From an uncultured Lachnospiraceae bacterium (GTDB taxonomy: Bacteria > Bacillota > Clostridia > Lachnospirales > Lachnospiraceae): a DNA stretch of 64,000 nucleotides. Made by a program: the position numbers and the translations under genes. The notes beneath the pieces were generated by a model that saw only the letters and a list, made by a program, of their open reading frames with translations, made no database searches and was not told the origin of the DNA. The DNA is taken from positions 1 through 64,000 of the forward strand of contig CAMWXE010000011.1 of assembly GCA_947178145.1 (NCBI GenBank), given 5' to 3'. Below, piece after piece: positions 45,304-54,841 of this stretch (positions are counted from its first letter, which is position 1; each line of letters opens with the position of its first letter).

Positions 45304-46245
45304 ATGAAAAAGAAATTTTTGGCACTTATTTTGACTGGAGTGCTGGCAATGTCAGCAACTGCATGTGGCGACAGCAACAAGGATGCAGGTTCATCCGTGA
45401 ATACAGTGAATACCGATTCACGGACAGAGACACAGGACGACACTGCTCTTCCTACAGAGCAGGCAACCACTGAAGCACAGCCGGATGGAGATCCCATGGA
45501 AGAGGCAATGAAAAACATGGAATCTGTTACCAGCATGGAAGCACAGATGATCATGGACATGGATATGACCATAAGCGCTGACGGACAGGAACAGGCAATA
45601 GAGACATCTACGGTTATGGACATGGTTTATTTTAATGATCCGCTGAAGATTAAAATGGATATGACAATAGACATGGGCGATCAGGGAAGCATGAGCATGC
45701 AGGTCTACGCGGAGCCATCTGAGAGCGGAACATACAACCTTTACATGTATGACGGCCAGAACTGGTCAACCAGTGAATCGGCTGCGTCTGATCTGGTAGA
45801 TTATGATGCACGCAGCAATATGATGGGTTACATTGGTGATGCCTCCGTGTATACACAGGAGGGAACAGAAGAGGTAAACGGGTCAAATGCATATAAGTAT
45901 TCCTATGTCCTGACAGAAGAGGAAATGAAAGAGCAGATGATAGATTCCGGTGCACTGGATTCCGTTAGTTCCCTCGGACTGGATGTCACCCAGATAGACA
46001 GCATGCTTGACAACTTAGGAGAAGTTACCGCATATGTCTGGATTGATGAGGCATCTTTGTATCCTGTGAAGTATGAGATGGATATGACGGAAGTTATGGA
46101 TAACCTGATGACAAATATGCTTGCAGCAATGGGAGAACAGGCGGAAGGAGTAAGTATGCATGTTCCAGAGATGAAAGTCGTAATGACATGCTCTAATTTT
46201 AACAATGCTGCAGACTTCACCGTTCCTGATGAGGCGAAGAACTAA
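45304..46245 (+). CDS. Secreted lipoprotein, LppX/LolA-like fold candidate
   Basis: The 313-residue precursor has a lipoprotein signal (ILTGVLAMSATAC, Cys21), a Thr/Asp/Ser-rich linker to about residue 60, and a mature domain very rich in methionine and aspartate (e.g. MIMDMDMTISADG, IKMDMTIDMGDQG). The pattern of alternating beta-strands with a C-terminal YPVKYEMDMT and AADFTVPDEAKN resembles DUF6612-type and LolA-like lipoproteins of clostridia, whose function is unknown. It has its own promoter, a strong RBS (AAAGGAGAAGGAG) and a perfect terminator, and so is monocistronic. Confidence 0.8.
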   Translation: MKKKFLALILTGVLAMSATACGDSNKDAGSSVNTVNTDSRTETQDDTALPTEQATTEAQPDGDPMEEAMKNMESVTSMEAQMIMDMDMTISADGQEQAIETSTVMDMVYFNDPLKIKMDMTIDMGDQGSMSMQVYAEPSESGTYNLYMYDGQNWSTSESAASDLVDYDARSNMMGYIGDASVYTQEGTEEVNGSNAYKYSYVLTEEEMKEQMIDSGALDSVSSLGLDVTQIDSMLDNLGEVTAYVWIDEASLYPVKYEMDMTEVMDNLMTNMLAAMGEQAEGVSMHVPEMKVVMTCSNFNNAADFTVPDEAKN

Positions 46246-46267
46246 GATACACAATCCTATGGGTTCA

Positions 46268-46305
46268 AAATATGGGTGGTATACTTTTGTATACCACCCA
46301 TATTT
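46268..46305. terminator. Strong bidirectional terminator
   Basis: AAATATGGGTGGTATAC and GTATACCACCCATATTT form a perfect 17-bp stem with a TTTT loop, with T-rich tails on both strands. It ends the lipoprotein gene and the convergent sbcDC operon. Confidence 0.92.
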
Positions 46306-46322
46306 TTGTTGTCAGCTATGTT

Positions 46323-49300
46323 TTAACCAAGCCGCCATCCCACGCTGCTTCCTGTCTCGTTTTTGGTGACAACGAGCTGGCTGTCAATCTCCTGTTTGAG
46401 CTCAGACACATGGGAGATAATGCCAATCAACCTGTCACCGCCCGCCATTTCTTTTAAAATGCGCACTGCCTGACCTCTGGAATGCTCGTCGAGCGATCCG
46501 AATCCTTCGTCGATAAACATCATGTCGAGATTGACGGCTCCGCTGCCCTCCTTGATCTGGTCCGCCATACCAAGCGCAAGCGCGAGCGCCGCCATGAAGG
46601 ACTCACCACCGGAAAGTGTCCTGACCTCACGCTTCCTGCCTGTCACAAGAGAGTAAACCATCAGATCCAATCCCTCATTCCTGACCTTGCTGGCTTCGTC
46701 TGTGTCCTTGATCATAAGCTGGAACTGCCCCGCCGTCATCTTCGCAAAGCGCTTGTTTGCGGCCGTGAGAATCTTTTGGAGATAATACCGCTGCACAAAT
46801 GTTTCCAGATCCATCTTGTTCTGTTTATTGACATTTCCCGAAATCATTCTGTACAGGCTGTCGAGCTTTGTGTGCTCGCTGATTGTCCGCTCACGCTGCC
46901 GCATCTGCGATTGGAGCGCGGCGAGCACTTTCTCGTTTGATACGGAAATTCTTGTCCGCTCATTGATTGCGCTGTTTATTTTTTCATACCGTTCCCTTAA
47001 AATACGGATATTCTGCTGTATCCGCTCAATATCTGGCTTTTTGCTGTCTTTGATAATTCCCTCTGCCGTCGCCTTCTTTGCCTTTGCCGCCTGTGCTTTT
47101 TCATGGTACTCTTTGAGCTGCCTCTGCCACTCAGAGAGCGTCTCGCGCGCGTAAAGTTCTGTCATGCGCTGCCACTCCCTTGCACATTCTGCGCCCTTTT
47201 GCTGCAAAAGCATTTCATATGCGGATTTTTGCTGTTTGGCGCGCGCTTCCCTCGACGGAATTGTATTTCTGTATTCCTCAATCAAAGACAGCGCCTTCTC
47301 TTTCTCGCTGTGTGCTTTCCTGTTTGCCTTGTCCTTGCCCTCGTACTCCTTTTTTATGACTGCAAATTCGTCCTCCGCCTGTTTTTTGGCGAAATCTGCA
47401 TCAACTCTTGCGGCAAATCCAGTGTTGTTTGCAAGCTCTGTCAGGGCGGATTCCAAACCCGATAAATCCTGCTTCAGTTCTGTTATCTGCGCGTTTATTT
47501 TATCCAGTTTGCCTTGCAGTTTTTCCATGTTCCGGACGCATTGTTCCTGTTCGCTTTTTTGCGCTTCAAGGTACTCCATTCGTTCTTTGCAGTTCTGAGC
47601 TGTCTTTTTCACCTCGCTGCTATATGTCTCAAACGCCATCAAAATGACATCCCTGTCACTTATCTGTATGCCGAGCGCTTCACATACTTTCCCGCACTCG
47701 GATGCATATTGGCTGCGCTTGTTTTCCAGCGTTGTCCTCAGCTCATTTGCCTCGAGGGACTTCTTCTGCTGCCGCTGGTTCCAGTCCTCGCTCATCTTGC
47801 GGGCCGCCTCCACGTCACTCTGTGTCGGAACCTGAAAATCCTCCGGCATTCTGTACGGTGCCGGATGGACACGCGAACCACACACTTTGCATGGTTCTCC
47901 GTCGACGAGTGCTCTCGCAAGAATTCCAGCCTGCTCGTTTAAAAACAGACGGTTCATTTGCTCATAATCGTCTCGCTTTTCATAGTAGGATGCCTCTGCC
48001 TTCTGAAACTCCTTCTGGCTTTTTAGAAGTTTTGTCTTCCACACACCGATGTCCTTTTCCAACTCCAACAGCGCATCAATGTCTTCACGGACCGCTGCGC
48101 TGTTCTCAAGCGCATTCTCCGCCTTCACCAACTCCGCATACGCATCGTTGTAACCTTTTAAATCCTCGACGCATTTGTCCTGTTTTTCTCTTATGTCCGC
48201 AAGCTGTGACTCCAGCTTCTTCTTCTCCTTCTCAACAGCCAGGCACTTTGCTGTTTTCTCCTTTTTTTCACCCTCAGCCTTATCCCTTCTGTCAAAAAGA
48301 CGCACTGCCTCCTCCGCCTTCTGACTGATTTCATGCAGTTTTTTCTTTCCGTCCTCATACCGTGCAGCGACCTCCTCACAGGACGCAGCAGCATCCGCGC
48401 AGCGCTCCTCCAGCTCTGGCAGTGTTTTCTCCTTATCGAAAAGCTTTTGCTTCACGTCAAGCAGCGCGTGCTCTGCCTCCTGATACAGCTGATAAATGGG
48501 CTTAATCTCATACGCTTCCCCCAGCATAGCAGCAAGCCTGTCCTTCTCCCGCATCTCCTTCTCAAGTGCCTCGCACTCCGCAAGAACTGCCTGTGCACTC
48601 TCATACGCCGCAAAGGCATCCATCAGAGTCTTTGCCTTCGCGTAATCGCTCTGTGCCGTCTCAAGCGCCTCTTTGACCTCATTGCGCTCAGTCGACAGCA
48701 ATGACAGCCTGGCCTCAGAATCCCTGCAATACGCCTCCAGGAGTATCAAATAATCGCCAAGACAAGTCAGTTTTTCATTTTTGATATTGTCAGAAAGCGC
48801 TTCCATCTCCTCATAGTTTTCAAAATCTTCCGTGACGGTGACATGTGTAATCTCGTTGCGGCATGTGGTCCGTATGATGGCGATTTCCTTCTCTTTTGCC
48901 TTTTTTCTGTCCTCGAGAATATGCCGGATCCGCTCGTAGAGCTCCGTGTTAAAGAGTTTTCGGAAGATCTCCTTCTTGTCATCCGTCTTTGCGCGCAAAA
49001 GCTCCATGAACTCCCCTTGCGCAATCATGGCAACCTGCATGAACTGCTCCCTGGTGAGCCCCACAATCTCCTCAATTTTCTCGTCGACATTCCGCTCTGC
49101 GTACGCGCTTTTGTCTGGAAGAATCAGCTCCACAGAACCTTTCTCTTCAATCGCTTCCTTTCCTGTGCTCCCGCGTCTCTTTGCAGGGCGCAGGTGCTTT
49201 GGCACACGCCTCACTGTGTACTCCGGCGCCCCCTCCTGCGCCGACTTCGCAAACCGGAATGTAACCTGCGGCGTATTCTCGTACGACGTGAAATGGCTCT

Positions 49301-49502
49301 GCAGCAGCACACCCTCTTTTTTGTTATACAGCGACCCCGTCTGACCATAGAGCGCAAAGACAATCGCGTCAAAGATTGTCGTCTTTCCCGCCCCTGTATC
49401 CCCGGTAATCAGAAATAAATTCTGTGTTGTCTTTGTAAAATCTATCGTCGTCTCGCTGCCATATGAACCGAACGCCCTCATTGTAAGAGTCAATGGTCTC
49501 AT
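46323..49502 (-). CDS. sbcC: SbcC, ATPase subunit of the SbcCD nuclease
   Basis: A 1059-residue SMC-like protein. Walker A (GDTGAGKTTIFDA) lies near residue 34; two long coiled coils flank a zinc hook (EPCKVCGSRVHP, C-x2-C) around the middle. The C-terminal lobe has signature LSGGESFMAALALALG and Walker B MMFIDEGFGSLD. SbcCD opens hairpins and degrades palindromic or blocked ends. The ATG at 49502 is coupled to the sbcD stop (ATGA overlap) and has GGAGG nine bases upstream; the frame is open 36 codons further upstream within sbcD but lacks support. Confidence 0.96.
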   Translation of the reverse strand: MRPLTLTMRAFGSYGSETTIDFTKTTQNLFLITGDTGAGKTTIFDAIVFALYGQTGSLYNKKEGVLLQSHFTSYENTPQVTFRFAKSAQEGAPEYTVRRVPKHLRPAKRRGSTGKEAIEEKGSVELILPDKSAYAERNVDEKIEEIVGLTREQFMQVAMIAQGEFMELLRAKTDDKKEIFRKLFNTELYERIRHILEDRKKAKEKEIAIIRTTCRNEITHVTVTEDFENYEEMEALSDNIKNEKLTCLGDYLILLEAYCRDSEARLSLLSTERNEVKEALETAQSDYAKAKTLMDAFAAYESAQAVLAECEALEKEMREKDRLAAMLGEAYEIKPIYQLYQEAEHALLDVKQKLFDKEKTLPELEERCADAAASCEEVAARYEDGKKKLHEISQKAEEAVRLFDRRDKAEGEKKEKTAKCLAVEKEKKKLESQLADIREKQDKCVEDLKGYNDAYAELVKAENALENSAAVREDIDALLELEKDIGVWKTKLLKSQKEFQKAEASYYEKRDDYEQMNRLFLNEQAGILARALVDGEPCKVCGSRVHPAPYRMPEDFQVPTQSDVEAARKMSEDWNQRQQKKSLEANELRTTLENKRSQYASECGKVCEALGIQISDRDVILMAFETYSSEVKKTAQNCKERMEYLEAQKSEQEQCVRNMEKLQGKLDKINAQITELKQDLSGLESALTELANNTGFAARVDADFAKKQAEDEFAVIKKEYEGKDKANRKAHSEKEKALSLIEEYRNTIPSREARAKQQKSAYEMLLQQKGAECAREWQRMTELYARETLSEWQRQLKEYHEKAQAAKAKKATAEGIIKDSKKPDIERIQQNIRILRERYEKINSAINERTRISVSNEKVLAALQSQMRQRERTISEHTKLDSLYRMISGNVNKQNKMDLETFVQRYYLQKILTAANKRFAKMTAGQFQLMIKDTDEASKVRNEGLDLMVYSLVTGRKREVRTLSGGESFMAALALALGMADQIKEGSGAVNLDMMFIDEGFGSLDEHSRGQAVRILKEMAGGDRLIGIISHVSELKQEIDSQLVVTKNETGSSVGWRLG

Positions 49503-50659
49503 TCTGCTGCACCTCCTAACGCCTCGTTGATGACGGACTTCATAATATCCTGCTCCTCCTCGTCCATATCCGGTATAAACTGACAAATCAGCTCGTACGG
49601 GGAAGTGCATACTGGCTCCGCCATCTCGCCAGATATGCCCTTCTGCCTGGCATACTTTCTCTGTATCTCCAGCCTGTTTGGAAATGCCATTGCAATCCGC
49701 TCCTGTATGTCAAAGATTTCCAAATCCTTGTCATCCGTGAGAATGATCTGTACATAATCCTCTGACGTCTGTTTCAGCACATTCTCAAACGTGTCTTCTA
49801 TGACGATGACCTTGCGACTTGGCACAAGGGGAAGTTTTGTGATTTCTGGTTCCTCACCCTTTCTGCCGAGCGCAATCATCAAAAGGCCCTTCTCCTGATT
49901 TGCCTCGCTGACCGAGTAGGCAAACGGGGTACCACAATAGCGGAAGCGGTCCTCCCCCACTGTCATCGGTTTGTGGATATGTCCGAGTGCCGCATATTCA
50001 AAGGGTGCCAGCACGTCGCTTGCCACCACATCAACGTTTCCTACCGCCGTAATCTCCGACTCCATACGCTCAATCTCCTCCACTTTTTTGCCGGGCGGCA
50101 GATAAAACTGATGACTCACAAGCACATTGCGCTCCTTTTCATTCACATTTTCGCGCGCAAAGAGCCGGTGCAGCGCATCGTTATAGCTGTATGTGTTGTT
50201 TGCCGTGTCGCTCTCGTCAAATGTTCCTCTGATGACAGACGGCTTGCAAAAGGGAAGCAGATAGAAATTGACCGTGCCATACTCGTCGTCGAGCGCCACC
50301 TTCTCTATCGATTCCCCAGGAGTGCGCGGTGGTATTCCCACCATATGCACCCGCTGTTTTGCCAGCAGAAAGTTCAGGTAATCTATCCGCTGGGCACTGT
50401 CGTGGTTACCGCTTATAATCATGATTTCCGCTTTGTCAGCCGCATCGCACAGCGACTCCAAAAAGCTGTCAAACAGCTGCACCGCCTCCGCGGACGGCAC
50501 AGCCTTGTCATAGATGTCCCCGGCAATCAGAATCGCGTCTGGCTGGTATTGCCTCACATAGTCTGTAATCTGTGCAAACAGCTCTTCCTGTACTTCCCGC
50601 AAATCATGATTGTACAGCTTTATGCCGATGTGCAGATCTGATAAATGAAATAACCGCAT
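49499..50659 (-). CDS. sbcD: SbcD, nuclease subunit of SbcCD
   Basis: The 386-residue Mre11-family phosphoesterase has the metal-binding motifs HLSDLHIG (residues 5-12), IAGDIYDKA near 45, ISGNHDS near 85, VSHQFYLP near 187 and ALGHIHKP near 225. It forms the dimeric nuclease core with SbcC. It starts the two-gene operon; the gap to the glycogen phosphorylase gene holds a terminator at 50748. Confidence 0.96.
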   Translation of the reverse strand: MRLFHLSDLHIGIKLYNHDLREVQEELFAQITDYVRQYQPDAILIAGDIYDKAVPSAEAVQLFDSFLESLCDAADKAEIMIISGNHDSAQRIDYLNFLLAKQRVHMVGIPPRTPGESIEKVALDDEYGTVNFYLLPFCKPSVIRGTFDESDTANNTYSYNDALHRLFARENVNEKERNVLVSHQFYLPPGKKVEEIERMESEITAVGNVDVVASDVLAPFEYAALGHIHKPMTVGEDRFRYCGTPFAYSVSEANQEKGLLMIALGRKGEEPEITKLPLVPSRKVIVIEDTFENVLKQTSEDYVQIILTDDKDLEIFDIQERIAMAFPNRLEIQRKYARQKGISGEMAEPVCTSPYELICQFIPDMDEEEQDIMKSVINEALGGAAE

Positions 50660-50747
50660 TTGTCTTTTGTATCCTTTCTTTATAAGTATTCCTGTTTATA
50701 TATCTCAGAAACTATTACAACCAGTTTACCACAATAATTCCATCAGG

Positions 50748-50783
50748 AAAACCCCAGAACGGTTATCCGCTCTGGGGTTTTTC
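50748..50783. terminator. Terminator after glycogen phosphorylase
   Basis: AAAACCCCAGAACGG and CCGCTCTGGGGTTTTT form a long stem with one mismatch and a four-base loop, with T-runs on both strands. On the minus strand it lies 40 bases past the glgP stop. Confidence 0.85.
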
Positions 50784-50822
50784 ATTCTGTCCGGGCAGCA
50801 GTCTCATACTCCTTTTACTGCA

Positions 50823-53093
50823 TCAGTTCAGTTTCCAGATATCCCTGTTGTACTCCTCTATCGTTCTGTCAGATGAGAAGAAACCTGCCTTTGCAATATT
50901 AACAAGCATCATCTTCTCCCACTTTGCCTCATCCCTGTAGTCCTCGAACATCTTATCCTTCGTCGCAATATAATCCTCAAGATCCAAAAGTGTCATAAAC
51001 CAGTCTTTGTTGATGAGCTCATTCTTCAGCCTGTTCAGGCGCTCCTCGTTGCCGACTTTCACCACTTCGCTGCTTGTGATAAAGTCAACCGCCTCCTTGA
51101 TCACACTGCTCTTGTCATAAAAGCTCCTTGACACATAGTCCGCCTTTGCATAGTGCTCAATTACCTGCTCTGACTTCTCGCCGAAGATGTAGATGTTGTC
51201 ATCGCCCACAAGCTCATGTATTTCCACGTTTGCACCGTCACTTGTTCCGAGCGTCACAGCACCGTTTAACATAAACTTCATGTTGCCTGTACCGCTTGCT
51301 TCCTTCGATGCCAGTGAAATCTGCTCAGAGATATCACAGGCCGGTATGAGCTTCTCAGCATAGCTTACATTGTAGTTCTCCACCATCACGACCTTCATAT
51401 AATCCTTCACATCCGGATCATTGTTCACAATCTCCTCCAGGCACAGCAGAAGGTGGATGATATCCTGTGCGATAATGTATGCGGGCGCTGCCTTTGCACC
51501 AAAGATAAATGTAATCGGTGTAGAAGGCTTCCTGCCTCCCTTGATTTCCAGATACTTGTGGATAATGTAGAGCGCATTCATCTGCTGGCGCTTGTACTCA
51601 TGCAGTCTCTTAACCTGAATGTCAAAGATGGACTCTGGGTTGATATCCTGCCCTTCGTTCTCCTTGAGATAGGCTGCAAGCTCTTCCTTCTTGGTCTTCT
51701 TGATTGCCTTGATTTCTTTCAACAGCGCTGCGTCGTCCAGGTGCTCCATCAGCTTCTCGAGCTCTGCCGCATTCTTCTTGTATCCAGCTCCAATGGTCCT
51801 GGTAATACATGCCGCAAGCTCCTTGTTACATGACAGGAGCCATCTTCTGAAGGTAATACCATTGGTCTTATTATTAAACTTCTCAGGATAAATCTTGTAG
51901 AAGTTGTTCAGCTCTGTATTTTTGAGAATCTCTGTATGAATCGCAGCCACGCCATTGACTGAGAATCCATAGTGAATATCGATGTGAGCCATGTGAACGC
52001 GCATATTGTCATCGATAATCTGTACGCTGGGATCTTTATATTTGATAGACGCTCTCTTGTCTAACTCCCATATAATCGGCATCAGCTGCGGAACGACCTT
52101 CTGCAGATATTTTACAGGCCACTTTTCAAGCGCTTCAGCAAGGATTGTGTGGTTTGTGTATGCACAGGTTCTGCTTACCACATCAATCGCCTCGTCCATG
52201 TCAAATCCTTCCTCTTCGGTGAGAATGCGAATCAGCTCAGGAATAACCATTGTCGGGTGTGTATCGTTGATCTGAATGACAGCGTGGTCATACATCCTGT
52301 GCAGATCATAGCCATTGTCCTTCATTTCTTTCAAGATCAGCTGTGCGCCGTTGCACACCATGAAATACTGCTGATAAATACGGAGCTGCTGGCCTGCCTC
52401 GTCTGAATCATCCGGATATAAGAATAACGTAAGGTTCTTGTCGATATCTGCTTTGTCAAAATCAATGCCGTCCCTGACAATGCTCTCGTCAATTGTCTCG
52501 ATGTCAAACAGATGCAGCTTGTTCATGCCCTGCTCATATCCGATTACATCGATATCGTACAGTCTCGACATCACCTTCTTCTTTCCAAAGAATACAGGGA
52601 AAGAAATATCTGTCTTGGTGAGCCATGACTGCTGCTCAATCCAGTCGTTTTTCTCCGCGGTCTGTTGTCTGTCCTTAAACACCTGTTTGAACAATCCAAA
52701 ATGGTAATTTAGACCGATACCATCTCCAGGAAGTCCCAGGCTTGCAATGGAATCCAGAAAACATGCCGCAAGTCTTCCCAGTCCCCCGTTGCCAAGTGAT
52801 GGCTCCGGCTCAACCTCCTCGATGCGGCCAAGCTCCCTGCCCTCCTCCTTGAGCGCTGCGTCGAGCTCCTCATAGATGCCAAGATTAATCAGGTTGTTTG
52901 ACAGCAGTTTTCCGATCAGGAATTCTGCAGAGATGTAATAAATCTTCTTGCTTCCCTTGATCACGCCTTTTTTGTCCATCATATCCTTTGTCATGCTGAG
53001 GATTGCGAAATAAAGCTGGCTGTCGTCAAGTTCCTTGATTGTCTTGCCATACATTTTCTGTACTACTGCTTCCAAATTTGCTTTTACGTTCAT
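50823..53093 (-). CDS. glgP: Glycogen/alpha-glucan phosphorylase
   Basis: The 756-residue GT35 enzyme releases glucose-1-P from glycogen or maltodextrin. Signatures: [15 protein letters not shown] near residue 95, the RIHEYKRQ-like [13 protein letters not shown], and the PLP site [27 protein letters not shown] whose Lys binds the cofactor (quoted in parts: GTGNMKF and GTSDGANVE). The ATG at 53093 has AGGAG seven bases upstream; a longer frame begins 37 codons earlier in a stretch that does not look like the family. The LacI gene with tandem operators lies just upstream on the same strand. Confidence 0.94.
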   Translation of the reverse strand: MNVKANLEAVVQKMYGKTIKELDDSQLYFAILSMTKDMMDKKGVIKGSKKIYYISAEFLIGKLLSNNLINLGIYEELDAALKEEGRELGRIEEVEPEPSLGNGGLGRLAACFLDSIASLGLPGDGIGLNYHFGLFKQVFKDRQQTAEKNDWIEQQSWLTKTDISFPVFFGKKKVMSRLYDIDVIGYEQGMNKLHLFDIETIDESIVRDGIDFDKADIDKNLTLFLYPDDSDEAGQQLRIYQQYFMVCNGAQLILKEMKDNGYDLHRMYDHAVIQINDTHPTMVIPELIRILTEEEGFDMDEAIDVVSRTCAYTNHTILAEALEKWPVKYLQKVVPQLMPIIWELDKRASIKYKDPSVQIIDDNMRVHMAHIDIHYGFSVNGVAAIHTEILKNTELNNFYKIYPEKFNNKTNGITFRRWLLSCNKELAACITRTIGAGYKKNAAELEKLMEHLDDAALLKEIKAIKKTKKEELAAYLKENEGQDINPESIFDIQVKRLHEYKRQQMNALYIIHKYLEIKGGRKPSTPITFIFGAKAAPAYIIAQDIIHLLLCLEEIVNNDPDVKDYMKVVMVENYNVSYAEKLIPACDISEQISLASKEASGTGNMKFMLNGAVTLGTSDGANVEIHELVGDDNIYIFGEKSEQVIEHYAKADYVSRSFYDKSSVIKEAVDFITSSEVVKVGNEERLNRLKNELINKDWFMTLLDLEDYIATKDKMFEDYRDEAKWEKMMLVNIAKAGFFSSDRTIEEYNRDIWKLN

Positions 53094-53207
53094 ACCTTTG
53101 CTCCTTTTCCTGCTGCTGTATGCAGCATTCTTTAATTCATTCATGGTTTCTAAGTATCCTATTTTATTGCACATATTGCTGTGCACCGTTTCCGTTCTTA
53201 TCATTCT

Positions 53208-54206
53208 TTATGAAATCACATCCAGATATTTGATGCGAATCAATTTGTGAGGCGCCACGATGTCCTGTCCGCTCCCACCTTCCATCAACCGCGCGAGCTC
53301 TTCCACTGCATTGGAAGCAATCTTCTGGAAATCCTGCCGCACTGTGTGCATCTGTTTGCCTGCGTATCCCATCAGGCTCACCCCGTCAAATCCGCACACT
53401 GGTCTGTAAATATCCATATCGATCAACGCTTTCATCGCACCGATCGCCATCAGATCTGATGCGCAGACGATCGCATCCTTGCTTCTCGCGTACTGCATTG
53501 TCAGCTTTCTCGCCTCGAGTTCGCTAAAATTTCCTGTTCTGACCAAAACACACAGCCCCAGCTCTTCTGCCAGCCTGTTCATTCCAATCAGACGTTCTTC
53601 CGACACATAGCCGTTTTTCTTTCCAGATAGATATAAGACCTTTTTGTAGTTTTTTCCCTCCAGAAATTTCTTTGCGACTTCATACTGCGCCCTTGTGTTA
53701 TCAATATGAATACTCGATGTATTTTCACTGACCCCAGGGGCATCGATCAACACACTCTTGAACTTACCGGTTTCCACCAGCTGCCTTAGTGTGATGTCCT
53801 CCTTGGACAGATCGCAGATAACCAGCCCTTCTATGCCCTGTGACTGAAAGTACCGGGTCATCTCCTCCAGATTCATCTCAGCAATCATGGTAAAAAACAC
53901 TGTAATGATATCCATGTTTTTCTCTTTTGCCTTGTTGATCGCTCCGATTATATACTGCATTGGTATCTCGTCTACTGTCTGCGCATGCCTGTTTGCGTCG
54001 AGCACCAGCGCTGTTCTCCCTGTTTTCTTGGAAGATAATGCTGAGGCAATTGTATTTGGAACAAATCCAAGCTCTGCGATCGCCCTGTTAACCTTTTCCT
54101 TTGTCTCATCACTCACATTCGGATAGTGGTTTAATACCTTTGAGACTGTCGAGATTGCTACACCTGCCCGCTTGGCTACATCTCTTATGGAAACCAAATC
54201 ATACAT
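53208..54206 (-). CDS. LacI-family regulator of the glycogen/maltodextrin region
   Basis: The 332-residue repressor-type protein has helix-turn-helix SIRDVAKRAGVAISTVSKVLN and a sugar-binding-like core. It is placed directly before glgP on the same strand and behind two tandem operators (54261-54286) that are typical LacI/MalR sites. It may therefore be autoregulated and control glgP and perhaps glgX. The effector is unknown; maltodextrin or glucose is a guess. A GTG one codon upstream is an alternative start. A 114-base gap separates it from glgP. Confidence 0.9.
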   Translation of the reverse strand: MYDLVSIRDVAKRAGVAISTVSKVLNHYPNVSDETKEKVNRAIAELGFVPNTIASALSSKKTGRTALVLDANRHAQTVDEIPMQYIIGAINKAKEKNMDIITVFFTMIAEMNLEEMTRYFQSQGIEGLVICDLSKEDITLRQLVETGKFKSVLIDAPGVSENTSSIHIDNTRAQYEVAKKFLEGKNYKKVLYLSGKKNGYVSEERLIGMNRLAEELGLCVLVRTGNFSELEARKLTMQYARSKDAIVCASDLMAIGAMKALIDMDIYRPVCGFDGVSLMGYAGKQMHTVRQDFQKIASNAVEELARLMEGGSGQDIVAPHKLIRIKYLDVIS

Positions 54207-54260
54207 CACCTTCTTTTATAATCCTGTATAAATGAAAAATTGTTTTACAAATTCTCACAA

Positions 54261-54286
54261 GAAAACGTTTTCCAGAAAACGTTTTC
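54261..54286. promoter_or_regulatory. Two tandem LacI-type operators
   Basis: GAAAACGTTTTC occurs twice (54261-54272 and 54275-54286), each a perfect 12-bp palindrome centred on CG, 14 bases apart centre to centre. They lie 55-80 bases upstream of the LacI gene start. Confidence 0.85.
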
Positions 54287-54300
54287 TTAATCATACAACA

Positions 54301-54328
54301 AAAATAACGGTTTGTCTACCGTTATTTT
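54301..54328 (-). terminator. Terminator after the CheY-like gene
   Basis: AAAATAACGGT and ACCGTTATTTT pair perfectly around a six-base loop; five Ts follow on the minus strand. It separates the receiver gene (stop at 54352) from the LacI gene. Confidence 0.8.
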
Positions 54329-54351
54329 CATTTTTTCCAATTTTTTTTATT

Positions 54352-54711
54352 TTATCCTAATACTCTCTGTATTGCGGCAACCACCCGGTCGGCCTCAAAC
54401 GGTTTCACAATAAAGTCTTTTGCACCATTCTGAATAGCCTGCGCCACCATTGCCTGCTGTCCCATCGCCGAACAGATAATAACCTTTGCCTTCGCATCCA
54501 GCTCCTTAATGCGCTTTAGCGCATCGACCCCGTTCATCTCCGGCATAGTAATATCAAGCAGCACGACATCTGGCTGGAGTTCGGTATATTTCTGCACAGC
54601 CTCCACACCATTTCCAGCTTCTCCTGCAACCGTATGACCATTCGCCTCAAGAATCTTTCGGATTGTCACCCTCATAAAAACAGCATCATCCACTATTAAT
54701 ATCTTTGCCAT
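54352..54711 (-). CDS. Stand-alone CheY-like response regulator receiver
   Basis: A 119-residue single receiver domain: acidic pocket VDDAV at residues 7-11, phosphoacceptor Asp in VVLLDITMPEMNG near residue 54, Thr/Ser position at IICSAMGQ near 84, and Lys in DFIVKPFEA near 105. There is no output domain. The sequence is very CheY-like, but no chemotaxis gene is visible in the window. The ATG at 54711 has GGTGGAAG upstream; the 49 upstream open codons look non-coding. It sits between glgX and a LacI gene. A role in motility or in another phosphorelay is possible. Confidence 0.93.
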   Translation of the reverse strand: MAKILIVDDAVFMRVTIRKILEANGHTVAGEAGNGVEAVQKYTELQPDVVLLDITMPEMNGVDALKRIKELDAKAKVIICSAMGQQAMVAQAIQNGAKDFIVKPFEADRVVAAIQRVLG

Positions 54712-54841
54712 CGCACTTCCACCTTTCAAGCATTTGTATGTCATTGTATCATAGTTTTCGAAATTATCAAACCTTTTTCCATAATTTTCATATTGAGACG
54801 GCTTGATATGATGCATGGAAATGACAATTCTCAAAATTTTA

